From the NCBI RefSeq assembly GCF_963576615.1, contig NC_088714.1, forward strand, positions 3,534,001 to 3,598,000: 64,000 nucleotides of DNA. Reading direction: 5' to 3'. A program made the position numbers and the translations under genes. Below, one piece after another: positions 45,020 to 56,264 of this stretch. The notes beneath the pieces were generated by a model. That model saw only the letters and a program-made list of their open reading frames with translations. It was not told the origin of the DNA and searched no databases. This DNA comes from Watersipora subatra. Lineage: Eukaryota; Bryozoa; Gymnolaemata; Cheilostomatida; Watersiporidae. Each line of letters starts with the position of its first letter. Positions within the stretch are counted from its first letter, which is position 1.

Positions 45020-46265
45020 AAATTTCCCTGTCATACAGTCCATGACCAAAGTGATAATGGAAAAAGAAAGGGTACTGCCGGTTGAGAAATGCAATATTAG
45101 CAGTCAAATGGCACTGCAGTGCAATAGGAGAGCTGCAATGGTAGCTGTAATGCACTGGGTGTTATTATGTACAACAAACAGCAATAATGAAAGGAAAAAA
45201 TTATGTTTATATCTCTTCCCTGCAATAGGAGAAATGCAATATTAGAAGTAAAATGGCAAGCTGCTGTGTAATATACACAGGCTGGGAGGGCTGTATATCA
45301 TTGGTCATCAAGAAGTTGTGATATTTATCTAGATTTCTGTATTTATGTCGAAAAAATTATGCTGAATTTAAAAATCTAAACAGATTTCAGCTGGTTGTCA
45401 TAGATATAGATGTATATATATATATATATATAAGAAAATGTAGGCCTATTACTTAATTTGGCAGATATTAAAAATGGGTTGGCAGTACCGCGATATCGGG
45501 CACAGCCGCAATATCATCCACAAAATCTTTAGAAAAATAATAACAGTAATATATTGCACACCATCGGTCACTATATACTTCGATCTTGTAAACTCGAATG
45601 ATTATTCTTATAACTAAATCTTATAATAATCGTATAAAATCGAATAATTATTCTTACAATTAAATATTGTAATAATCTTATAAGAAACGTAAGAAAAATA
45701 TCATCGTCTCAATTAGAAATGACATTTTGGACATTCTGACATTTTGGACACTTATAATGAGTACTTTGGTATTTCAACTGTCTAAGTGTCCAAAATGTCA
45801 GTCCAGTAAAATCGGTAAAAAAAGAAACGATTACTTTTCAGTACTTCTACCTTAATTAAAGAAACCTTCGGCGATTGGACAATGCCATAGACTGGTGAAA
45901 TGCGCACGACTTGTTCTACTCTCTGTCGCGCGGCCTTATCGGCGTTTCGTTGGCCGGTCTTAATTTTGATTTAAAAAGGCTTGTCAAGTTTTTATGGCAA
46001 TTTTAGGTCAAATTAATCTGTCTATTTATGGATAATCCGACCAGATGGGTTAGTTTTAGGATAATGCGTCAACCTTTCAAAGACTTGGTAACATATTTAA
46101 ATGTGTTTTGTGTTATACTTGAACGACTCCACGCAAAAATGGTTAAATTTTTGGATTGGATTTCGGTACAAGGGTTTGGTAACGGCCGTTGATGGATAAT
46201 TTTTCGGGAGTTGTGTGCGCATATGCATTTATCATAAAGCTCCCAAACAATCGCTTCACGGTCGG
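45020..46265 (-). repeat. Interspersed repeat family R1, copy C
   Basis: Inverted relative to copies A and B. It starts AGAAATTTCCCTGTCATACA and ends near CGCTTCACGGTCG. Segments include 'TGCAATATTAGCAGTCAAATGG' type blocks (first 20 bases TGCAATATTAGCAGTCAAAT), shared with 11010-11060 and 38350-38395. Confidence 0.8.
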
Positions 46266-46546
46266 GGGAAGATGAAAAAATGACTCCTAGAAAACACTTA
46301 ACTAAAAGTTGTTTTATGTGGTGTGAACAAAAGGGTTGTTAAAATTTAGTTCACTCGCACAATCGTCAGATGCGTGTGTTTGCTAAAAATATTTTAGTGC
46401 TTTTCAACTGAAAAAAGTCTGTGATGCCAATGCGCAGGCCCGTATTCCCGCCCCAACTTTTTAGTGATTTTCGGCAGTTAAGTACTAAGAATTGCAGTCT
46501 AAGTTCATTCGCTTGGAATTTCCAACAGCTAATTTACTGGAGCGCT

Positions 46547-46588
46547 ACTTCATCGCTAGTTGCGCCCTAGCGCAACTAGCGATGAAGT
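46547..46588. repeat. Perfect 19-bp inverted repeat, 4-bp loop
   Basis: ACTTCATCGCTAGTTGCGC and its exact reverse complement around CCTA, inside the left part of the composite hAT element. Confidence 0.95.
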
Positions 46589-46639
46589 CGATAGGCTCAC
46601 TAATTTAGTACATGTACTGTATTGATTTTGCCTGCCACT

Positions 46640-49371
46640 GATGTTAAAACGACCTAACTGACATTGAACCAGTTTTTCTCATGGTTGCTGAAATTATCAA
46701 CTCAAATGATGAATGTTAGAGGCACATTTTATTCATAATGGTCTACGCTAACCTGGTTTTGATTTTCTTTGTTACAGGTTTATTAATCCCTTAATTAATC
46801 TAATCCAAGCCTTTGTTGCTGCACATTATGTAACACAATGGGTAAGGAATCTGCAGTAGGAAGGTGCTAATGATTGTTAGGAGCCTTTGTTTGCAGAAGA
46901 ACGCTGTTTATTATGACATGATCTGCTATTAAAACCACCTAACTAGTTTGGCTGTTTGCAAGGAGCGTATAAATCGATGGAATTAGTAATATGCCTGCAT
47001 TTCAAGTTCAGGAATTGACTATGGCGAACGCAGATGAACCTCCAAGCAAACAGCGACGAACACTAGAGGAAAAACTCAATCATGAGAGAGCGAAACATCC
47101 TCTACGAGTGCCGCGTAATTGTTCGAAATCTTGTATAACGCTGATACCACAGCGCCGTAGAATAAGGATATGGATCGAGTTTTGGAATTTATCGTACAAC
47201 GAGAGAAAGAAGTTCATTCACAATGCTGTCGAGTGGCACACACCCAAAAGACTATCATCAGCTGCAACTAATAACAGACAGGTTTGTTTACATTCTAGAT
47301 AAATTTTTTTCAAACAAATCTTTAAATTATTTTTCGCAAAAATATTGTAAAAGTATTAGTGAAGGAACATTGGCAAATCAGAGAGCTTTACACGCCAGAA
47401 ACATTTTTTGTGTATTTACAAGTTTGTGTACTATTTTAGGCTTCATACATTTATCGACTGAAGGATGGAGATGGATCGGCACATACAGTTTGCAAGCATT
47501 TCTTTCTGGGTACGCTGGGATACGCTGAGTCTTCAAAAGTTGTAGCAACTGCTAAAAAGACTCCCCAGAGCATTGCGGCAGTTCCAGATGCCCGAGGTCA
47601 AAAAAAACTTGACATGAATCCATTACACGAGGCAGTGGACGCTCATATCAAGACTTACAACCCATGCATATCTCATTATAGAAGAGAGCACGCGCCCAAC
47701 AGATTGTATTTGCCTCATGAGCTATCCATTACAGAAATGCACCATCATTACAACACAGAAGCTCATCCAGAACGTCCAGTGGATTACACGACTTACATGA
47801 GAAGGATCCACTCACTAAACATTAGTTTCACGCAATTGGGTGAAGAAGAGTGCGAGGTGTGTGCAGCTCTGGTGTTAAAACCTCATGATCAGACCGATGG
47901 ACAGTGTAAAGTTGATTGTTTAACTTGTTCCGAGAAGCAAAAACATGCTACTTATGCTGAACAGGCACGCTCTGAATGTAAACAAGATGGGGAGAGTGTC
48001 AGTGAGGAAAAAATGGTGCGAAGCGTGGACTTACAGAAAGTCATCATGTTACCACGGCTTCCCGGTTACAAATCTGCTTGTTTCGTAAGAAGACTGGTAG
48101 CCTTCCACCACACATTTGCGCCAATAGGAGAATTTTGCAAAATTGCTAAACCAATCTCAGTAATATGGCATGAAGGGGTTTCGGGTAGAAAATGTGAGGA
48201 CATTTGCTCCGCTTTTCAGTTAGCCCTACTTGTAGACAGGGATATGACTGAGCTTATATACTTCATGGACAATTGTGCAGGGCAGAATAAGAACTATGCA
48301 TTTTTTACATCTCTCATCGGTGCCATAGACAGTGAGAAGATTTCAGCCCAAACAATTACCCTCAAATATCTAGAGGCTGGCCATACGTTTATGAGTGCTG
48401 ACAGCTTGCACGCTGCCGTAGAGCGACAGATGAAAAAAAGGGAAATGTATGTGACTTTGGTGACTTTAAAGAATGTATCTCAGCTACGGGAGCAAATGTA
48501 GCAACACCGAGCTATTCTGACTTTAAAAGGTATCAAGGCCAACAAAGTCAATCAAAGTTAAAAAAGCCCAACAGACCTATGCTCAGCGAGCTTCGTGTAG
48601 TTCAATTCCGTAGAGGATCTACTGAATTATTCTTCAAAAAACGGTCATGGTGTTGCAGAGTTTGAAACATTTGATTATCTTAAGAATCGGCATTGCTTAG
48701 TGGAACCGCCTTGCAATTCTCAACCTAGAGGCATTTCGCACTCCAAAAAAGATGATATTCTGAAAAACCTATTAACTTTTAGGCCTGACTCGAGGAAAGG
48801 ATTTTGGAGGGATCTCCCTGCTGCTGAGGTTAATGATTTAAATGACAATTTTGAGTAACTATCGCTTCATTTGAGAGCTTAAAATTGATCATAGAGCAAA
48901 GAAAGATTTTTATGATGTTTTTAAATGTCTTTATTTACTAGTCAACTTATTTTCATCTTTTTTGTATCTTTTTTGTATTGTGCGAATAATTTGTCCTTGT
49001 GTTGGTATTGTTTGCATAAATATATTTCAGTGCTAACAAGTTTTCTAGTTGAACTGGAATGTCAAGCTTTAGGTGGTTTTAACAGCAGAACATGTCATAA
49101 TAACCAGCTTTTTTCTGCAAACAAAGGTTCCTAACAATCCTTAGCCCTTTCCTATTGCAGATTCCTTATTCATTGTGTGACATAATGTGCAGCAACAAAG
49201 ACTTGAATTGGATTATTTAAGGGATTAATAAACCTGTGACAATGAAAATCAAAACCAAGTTTGCATAGACCATTATGAATAATATGTGCCTCTAACATTA
49301 ATCATTTGATTTGATAATTTCAGCAACCATGAGAAAAACTGGTTCAATGTCAGTTAGGTCGTTTTAACATC
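46640..49371 (+). mobile_element. 2.7-kb DNA transposon with 303-bp inverted repeats
   Basis: The terminal inverted repeats, 46640-46942 and 49069-49371, are the same length and about nine-tenths identical, starting GATGTTAAAACGACCTAACT. Between them lies one transposase gene (46991-48858). The flanks match adjoining parts of a hAT coding sequence (CTAATTTAGTA...CCTGCCACT on the left, TAATGCCGTGAG on the right), showing insertion into a hAT copy. No clean target duplication is visible. The superfamily is uncertain. Confidence 0.9.
46991..48858 (+). pseudogene. Decayed transposase of the DNCAGQNKN (DUF7869-like) type
   Basis: Exon 1 is 46991-47281 (97 codons; a second in-frame ATG lies at 47021) with donor GTTTGT. 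Exon 2 starts at 47440 after a TTTTAG acceptor and stays open to 48501. The N-terminal half is basic. The centre has a YIYRLKDGDGSAHTVCKHFF segment and a Cys-rich cluster (CEVCA, CKVDCLTC). The C-terminal half has LIYFMDNCAGQNKNYAFF and LKYLEAGHTFMSADSLH, blocks I associate from memory with a transposon-encoded DDE-like domain annotated as DUF7869. The A7 run at 48433-48439 shifts the frame; the conserved continuation is in the next frame (CDFGDFKECIS) to about 48660, then in a third frame to a stop at 48858. Two frameshifts make it inactive as read, though the decay looks recent. Confidence 0.8.
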
Positions 49372-49397
49372 AGAGGGCAGTAATGCCGTGAGTGAGA

Positions 49398-49533
49398 CAA
49401 GCCTGTATTCCCTGGAACGGCTGACCTCCCAACCTTTTATTGATTTTCGGCGGCTAAGTAGTAAGTACTAAGAATCGCAGTCTAAGCTGATTCGCTTGGA
49501 TTTTCCAAAACTAATTAACTAGAAACTAGCGCT
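49398..49533 (+). repeat. Second, internal copy of the hAT left end
   Basis: It starts CAAGCCTGTATTCCCTGG and shares 'GATTTTCGGC', 'TACTAAGAAT' and 'GCAGTCTAAG' blocks in the same order and orientation with 46435-46545. Confidence 0.85.
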
Positions 49534-50413
49534 CTATATTGTCTCCGTGGTGATATCGCCAAATGAGTGATCTTGTGAGACTTTGTTTAGACTTGGAAAC
49601 TGAACTTTATTGCTTATAGTGGGGATGTAAAGAAAACTCCCAAACTTGCATTTTTCTTATTATATAAAACTTGTGCCATTGCAAATGTGCTTTAAAAAAA
49701 CCTTTTGTTGAGAGATAGAGAGTTTTTAGCTATTTAGAGAACATTGACTACACTACAAAGAATGAACAAAAGAAATTCTTCTCCAGGTAATTCTTGTGGT
49801 GTAGTAACTAGGTGTTTTGGTTGATTCTGCTACTAAAAATAAACCAGCTGATCATGAGCAATACACTCTAATCATTTTTAATCAATCAATGACTCTCCAA
49901 ACCATCAATCTTTCCTCCTAGCATCAATCAAACCATACCAATGAATATCCTTGTTGGAGAAGATGTTGATCTCAATGGAGAGTGAAGTGATGGTGATATC
50001 ATTACACATTAAATCTAGATTTCCCACTTCATCAGTAAAGCAAACCAGTCAAACATGTTAGACCATGTCAATGATGAATCATGAGCAATAGCTTTCATTA
50101 ACTATTTAGCACCAGTAAAGGTCAAGCAACAATTGATAAAAATGATTCAGTTGCCACTAGCAGCTCTGGTAAGAACAACATGAGATTTCCTGCTTTGTTT
50201 CTTGTTCATTAGCCATTGTTCATTATTGTTCATCATTCTTGCTTTCACATTTATGCATGCATTTTAAAGGTTACGGGTTAGTGTTAGGAATTATGCATGA
50301 AATGTTTACTAGGTCAACCAAGCTCAATGCATTGGCTACGCATGCCAAAAACCTATCTCTCTATATCTTTTAGTTTGCTCAAATCTTGGTTGAGGTAATT
50401 TTCTGGTTTTTAG

Positions 50414-53355
50414 CTGAACTTAATGAACAGGCGGTGATTACAACACAGTATGTACTACCAAAATCTTTTGTATTTCCCAAATGCGTGTTTGGAAAAACAA
50501 AGAAGGTGGAAAAAGCTTGCAGTCCTCTGTGGTTTGAGAAATTCAACTGGCTTCACGACTCTGTGAATGATGATACGGTGATATGCTTTCCATGCTACCA
50601 ATTGGACCGCCAAAGTAGGTATACACAAACATGTATATAGTATACACATATTTCACCCCCATGTTGACATCAACTACATGATTGTGTTCTCATTTTCAAA
50701 GTTGTAAGTCTTTGAAAGAAGAAGAGAGGAAACTTTCATCCGAGGATTCTCATATTGGAATGACGGGGGGAGGAAGCTTGAAACGCATGAGGTATCTGAA
50801 AGCCATAGAGAGTCAGTAATGGCTCTGAATAGACATGACACCAAGCCGATCAATGAGATTCTAGACCAAAGAAACAAACAATATAAGGTTGACAATCATG
50901 ACACGTTGTGCTATGTTATTGAAGCGGTCCGGTTTCTTGCTAAGCAAGGCTTGGTCCTGAGAGGCGATTCTGACACATCTGCTTCTGTAGCAGAACCCAT
51001 CCACAATATATATCAGCTGCTTCAATCATATGGTAGAATTTCTGACTCTGAAAGAGTAAAGTTGTTGCTGCAACGCAATCACACTTACAGCAGCGCACTC
51101 ATACAGAATGAGATTCTTTCTATTCAATCCAACATAGTTCTTCGAGAAGTCATTGGAAAGGTGAAGAAGGCCCAATGGTATTCAATCATGATTGATGAGA
51201 CAGCTGATGCATCAAGAAAAGAGCAAGCAGCCATATGCTTCAGGTTAGTCATCCTATTAAGATTTCTATCTTAGATTGGGCTCAAATCTAACTTTGTATG
51301 TGTGATATTTAATTTGTGTTGTTTAGCTTATACCAATGATCATTGCTTATACTATTTTGTTCCACTGGTGAATGCTTTACGTATATTTATAGAATTGTTG
51401 AAAACTTGGTGGCCTATGAATATCCTGTTGGATTTTATGAAGTTCCAGGAACATCTGCCAAACAACTCTTTGACGTGATAAAAGATGTCTTGCTTCGCCT
51501 TCAGATACCTTTAGAGTCATGCCGCGGTATGTTCTTTTGTCTACCCAGGCGATACAATGTGTCTTGAAATGAGGGGTCATGATGCACACCCTCCCATCAT
51601 TGTACACTTTTTTATTTGACTAATACTGGACCTACAGTGATAAAAAAAACCTTGCATGCAGTGTATTGCTTGGTGACAGATGAAAAGTTTCCTGTATTCT
51701 AATATCATAAGTGCTTTTGTACTATTTGTAGGCCAACGCTACGATGGTGCTTCTGCTATGTGTGGGAAGCGGGCAGGACTCAAAACTCTTCTTGCTGGGA
51801 ACCCTAAGGAACATTATGTGCATAGCTATGCTCATGTATTGCAGCTGGCAATTCAAGACTCGGTGAAGGTCAGCCCATTATTAACTCAAGTGCTTGGTGT
51901 CTGCTCAGAAGTTGCCAAACTCATAAAACTATCGCCAAAGAGATCAGCTGGTCTAGACAAGCTGAAGGAAGAAGTTCAGGACACATCAGTAGGAATAAGA
52001 ACACTTTGTCCGACCAGGTAAGACACAGCCAGGACAATATTTCGATAAGCAATGCACTGCTTTGTTGTCACTAATTAAATTCAGTCATGATCACGCTGCT
52101 AGGCATCTCCAAGCTATGAATAACATTGTGTTATTCTTTCAGATGGACTGTCAGGGCAGATGCCATTCATGGTATATCAAACTATAAATACCTACTGGAT
52201 TTATTCAGTTTAAGCTTGGCCCAAGGAAGACTAGAACCTGAGGTGACAGGAAGAATATTTGGTGTGATGGCGATGCTAGAAAACTAAGAAATCTATTATG
52301 GTAAATTTTGCTCCTATCATTACTTGATTTCATTGAGTTTAACTGGTTAACTTGGCATGTTTTATCTTGACACTCCTCGCTTGTTAATAATATTGATCTG
52401 CATATATGTATATCCATGTTCTTTCATTCATTCCACAGGTCTCAAGCTGGCATATAAGATTTTCAGATTGACAGACACACTGAGCAGCAAACTACAAAGT
52501 GCTGCTGTAAATGGTGCTGATGGAAAAGAAATGGCCACTGCTGTGATCAAGCATCTAAAGGATTGGAGGAGTGATGGCCAGTTTGATTTGTTTTACTTGG
52601 ATGTGGCTGCAGAATGTGATGAGCTTGTGAGTTGCACCATTTTGTAGGTTTAATCAGCTGACTGTCACCTGTGTAGGTGGTCATCATGATAACACTAACA
52701 CCAATGGTTTTTCTTGATAACCTTTTCCTGATTTTAAGGATTAATTGAGAAGCCTGTCGGAAGGAAGAGGAGGTTCCCCGAGAGATTTGAGGAAGGAAGT
52801 CGTCATACATATCACTTCCATGAGGGCATCACAGGTAAAGTCAATTCTGGGTATAGGTCAGCCCTGGATAATACAGTTGCCGCCATCTCAGATACAGTAG
52901 ATTTGAACACGAAGGCATGGAGCTCTACTCTTCTCTAGCTGGTCTACTGTGTGACGGCTTCACTGGCAGGCCAATCTTGGTTAGTCAAAAGGTTCAAAAA
53001 GCCTACTCTGGAGCTCCCAGCTGGAGCTGGTTCACACATTTATGGATACAATTCCTGAATCAATTTTAGAATTTACTGCCTGGCTCCAAAAGAGTAGAAG
53101 TAGGATGTTTCTTGATGAAGTGGAGAAGCTCACTAATTTAGTATTGGTTTTGCCTGCCACTAATGCAGTGAGAGATCGCTTTCTGCATTGAAGCGAATCA
53201 AAACATCAATGAGGAGCACTATGGGGCAGGCGCGTCTAAATAATCTGCTTGCATTACACATATATAAAGATGTTGAAATAGATACAGAAACAGTTGTGAA
53301 AGATTTCTGCTATGGGCACATTGACAGAACAAGAGCTATTGCAATAAAGAAGTAA
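50414..53355 (+). pseudogene. hAT transposase, ZMYM1-like, with introns; broken
   Basis: Exons with GT-AG borders: 50414-50614, about 50707-51243, 51393-51526, 51732-52017, 52143-52300, 52439-52626, 52739-52834, and C-terminal parts to 53355. Motifs in order: a TTF-type zinc finger (CSPLWFEKFNWL, CFPCY), then GFSYWNDGGRKLETHE, a DUF4371-like block (MIDETADASRKEQAAICFR), RYDGASAMCG, and the hAT dimerisation region (LVLPATNAV, then SALKRIKTSMRST). These are typical of zinc-finger MYM-type protein 1-like hAT proteins. An in-frame TAA at 52285-52287 and a frameshift at about 53168-53178 break it. The 52835-53030 stretch is poorly alignable. It has multiple introns although it still lies between intact hAT ends. 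Confidence 0.85.
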
Positions 53356-53393
53356 TAGCTCTTGTTCTGTCAATGTCCCATACAGAAATCTTT
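53299..53393. repeat. About 40-bp inverted repeat across the transposase stop codon
   Basis: The inner arms 53318-53340 and 53354-53376 are perfect 23-bp reverse complements (ACATTGACAGAACAAGAGCT start). The match continues outwards to AAAGATTTCTG and CAGAAATCTTT with two single-base gaps. The loop is 13 bases and contains the end of the hAT reading frame (TAA at 53353-53355). Confidence 0.95.
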
Positions 53394-53657
53394 AGTGTCA
53401 TGATTTTTTTCATCATTCATTGAATAAAGAAAAAGTTTTGCCTACCATGAACCATAAACGATATGTTCATGTATGTATTTTCATGCTTATATTTGATTGC
53501 ATTTATGCATACTTTGAGAGTTGTTGATGCTTAAAAGGTTTAGAGCTTCGGACCCTGTTGGGGGCTTACACCGCCCCCAAACCCCCATGTGTTCATAACT
53601 AGTCACCTAACTTTGCAGCCCTAACTTGCAACCAGGGAATACAGGCCTGCCAATGCG

Positions 53658-54580
53658 GGACATAAAGAGAGAAAATTCGCGGTAAAACTAAGTTTTTCTG
53701 AGAATGCATTTATCGGAGTGTCTACAGGCAGTTACAATTTCGTTACGGCAGTATAGGGTAGACAACTCCGGTTTGTATAAAATATGTTTTTTATTGGTAC
53801 AAAGCTGGCATTTCTTACTGGCGTTCAATTAAGCCCTAGCTTTGTTTAATATTTTCCATTTGATGTTAAATGTCTTGTTCATAGCTTTAAGAGACCAGAT
53901 GTGTTAGCTCAGCTCAGTGCTATTTCCTTTGCTGGCATTGTTGAAAGAGATTTTGTGGTTTCTGTGTCTTGTTTTAAAATCTTCTTTATATATAGGTAAA
54001 TATATAAACACATAAACACTTGTTTTAAAGTCTCCTTCAGTCAGACTTCAAAAGTTCCCGCTTGACTCCGAGTTGTCTTTCCTTGCATACACTTTGCTTT
54101 TGGACTTTGCTTCGTGGAGGCTTGCCGGATTTTCCTTGGTGAGGCAGTTGCGTATGTGTTCGCATATATACATTAGTTGGTATGTGTATGTTGGAAAAAT
54201 TAAGGAATGCAATACCAAATTGTATTGGTTATTGTATAGGATTGTATGAAGATGATGGTTTACAAAGCTATCAACTCTCCCGAATTTCGCGGGATCCTCC
54301 CAGAATTGAGATTACCTTCCCGCAAAAATAAAATCTCCCGGATTTATGTTTTGTGCTCTAGGATAAAATACCAAACCATTTATTTATCAGTCGCTATAGT
54401 ATTAACGCGATGCGCGTAATCTAGTGATAACGAAAGACTTGCTGTATCGCCAAAGACACTTTCTTATGGCTTCGTGCATAAAATTATCGTTCGGCAATTT
54501 TTTGCAAAATAAAGTTTTGGGATGCTATGGCATTAGAGCGCTACCTTTTACTGACGACTTTAATGAGGGCCATCTTCTGC
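53658..54580. other. No gene recognised
   Basis: AT-rich sequence with scattered short motifs such as 'TCTCCCGAATTTCGCGGGAT' at about 54271. It may be more decayed transposon sequence leading into the hAT remnant at 54581. Nothing is supportable as a gene. Confidence 0.4.
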
Positions 54581-54789
54581 ATACCTCACAGTAATGCAAC
54601 AACAGGTTGCGTTTTTTCTATGCTTAAAAAATACATACCGAGGCTAGGGCTGACCTATGTTCTGAAACAGTGAATGCTATGATAGCCACCAAAATAAACT
54701 TTTCTACCTGCTGCTTTGAAACAGAGTTGAAAGCTGACCTACTCAAAAGTTTTAAAAAGTCAGCCAAAACCTACAACTTGAAACACTAA
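54581..54789 (+). pseudogene. hAT transposase C-terminal remnant
   Basis: It encodes IPHSNATTGCVFSMLKKYIP, then after a frame change ADLCSETVNAMIATKIN, and a lysine-rich tail ending at TAA 54787-54789. This is the C-terminal dimerisation signature of another hAT family, distinct from the ZMYM1-like element next door. The rest of the gene is absent. Confidence 0.65.
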
Positions 54790-55124
54790 GGAGCAGCAGC
54801 TACTTCATCTTATATCAGCACAGATTCAAATGTAAAGATGATATAGCATCTCTGTCTAATTACCAAATTCATTTACAGGAAACTTTTGAGAGTTTTGTGT
54901 TTACGTTATGTTCATCATCATGGATATGATGTTTTTTGCATAACCGAAATGTAGAGCATTAAGTTCGTATAAGTTGCTCGTGATTTATTTTTATATTTTT
55001 GTTGTTCGCTTAAGCATAACTTTAAAGCTGAAATACAATGTTAATCTGCCTAGGTCCCCATTTAAAAACTTTTCCGCTAACGCGAGCCTTTAGAGGCTAA
55101 TTTTTTCCGCATTTGCATAGCACC

Positions 55125-56190
55125 AGGTTGACAGGTCTGATGATTTATCTATATGCCGTGGAACACCAAGGCAAATCGATATTGTTAAGACATTATGCAA
55201 AGTTTTCCTGAAAAATAAATCGAAAATTACGATCGAAGCCAACAATAAGACTGTTGAATTTTTAGATCTCATGCTGGACATATGCATCAGACAGTTAAAG
55301 CCCTTCATAAAACCCAACAACAAAATAATGTATGTCAATAAATTATTAGGAATATACCCGAAAACATCAACAATAGGCTATCAAACATATCATCAAGCAA
55401 GGCAATATTTGATGAAGCATCGCTGCCATACCAAGAGGCACTCAAACAAAGCGGATACAAGTATGTGGTGGAATATAAACCACAAAAGGAAAAAACCAGG
55501 CAGTTTGTAGCAAAAGAATTACTCTGTACAACTCGCCGTTAGTGCAAAAATTGGTAAAAAGTTATTTCATTTGCTAAAAACCTGCTTTCCTAACGGTCAC
55601 CAATTACATAAGCTGCTCAACAGAAACACTATGAAACTAAATTACAGCTGCATGCCAAACGTTAAACAGCAGATATCCGCACAACAAGTTGCTACTACAA
55701 CAGAGCACTGCAAATGAAGATGAGAATAAAAGATGCAACTGTGGAGCAGGTGAAATTCAGTGTCCCCTTGAAGAGAATGTTTGGCAAATCAGTTAAATAT
55801 CAGGCCAACGTAAAAACAGAGCATAACACACAAGAAACGTATGTAGGTACAACAGCTGGTACATTCAGAATTAGATCTACCAATTATATGAGCTCTAATA
55901 GAAATAAACAAAAAGGACTGTTACGTCCTTAAGCCAATTTATATGGAGCCTGAAAGTTGCAGGAGAGAGATACGATGTTACCTGGAAAGGGATTAAAAAG
56001 CAAGATCATATTCTACAACTAGCAAGCAATGCGATCTTTGCCATTTCTTTGCCATTTACAATCTTTGCAATTTGGCTGGCTGAAAAGCATATCATAATTT
56101 GCAACAAATATCTTGGCACCCTTAACACCAGAGATGAGCTGATCAGTGCTTGCAGACACAGAAAACATTTATTGTGTAATAACACATAAT
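55125..56190 (+). pseudogene. Penelope-like element, C-terminal part (RT end and GIY-YIG nuclease)
   Basis: Fragments in shifting frames read in order: RSDDLSICRGTPRQID (position of the reverse transcriptase Y-x-DD box), NNKTVEFLDLMLDI, KPFIKPNNKIMYVNK, INNRLSNISSSKAIFDEA, SGYKYVVEYKPQ, and KLLNRNTMKLNYSCMPN. Then come CNCGAG, ETYVGTTAGTFRIRSTNY and a C-terminal DELISACRHRKHLL. The last group matches the GIY-YIG endonuclease of Penelope-like retroelements, with TYVG in the YIG place. At least three frameshifts and several stops make it inactive. An N-terminal piece of such an element lies at 59714-60158. Confidence 0.8.
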
Positions 56191-56264
56191 TTGTTTAAAC
56201 ATTGGGCTTTACTTTTGTTAGCTGATATGTACAACTGCATTAACTTAGTATGGTTTTAGCACCT

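Larger units (their letters stand above)
46435..53649 (+). mobile_element. Composite hAT element with exact 8-bp target duplication
   Basis: The left end CAGGCCCGTATTCCCGCC and the inverted right end CAGGCCTGTATTCCCTGG are flanked by identical CCAATGCG at 46427-46434 and 53650-53657. Order inside: left end; a hAT C-terminal coding scrap (46590-46639); an inserted TIR transposon (46640-49371); the rest of the scrap (about 49378-49397); a second left end (49398-49533); then a hAT transposase gene with introns (50414-53355) and the right end. The whole is 7215 bp, so it looks like a hAT element with a duplicated and re-invaded left part. Confidence 0.85.
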
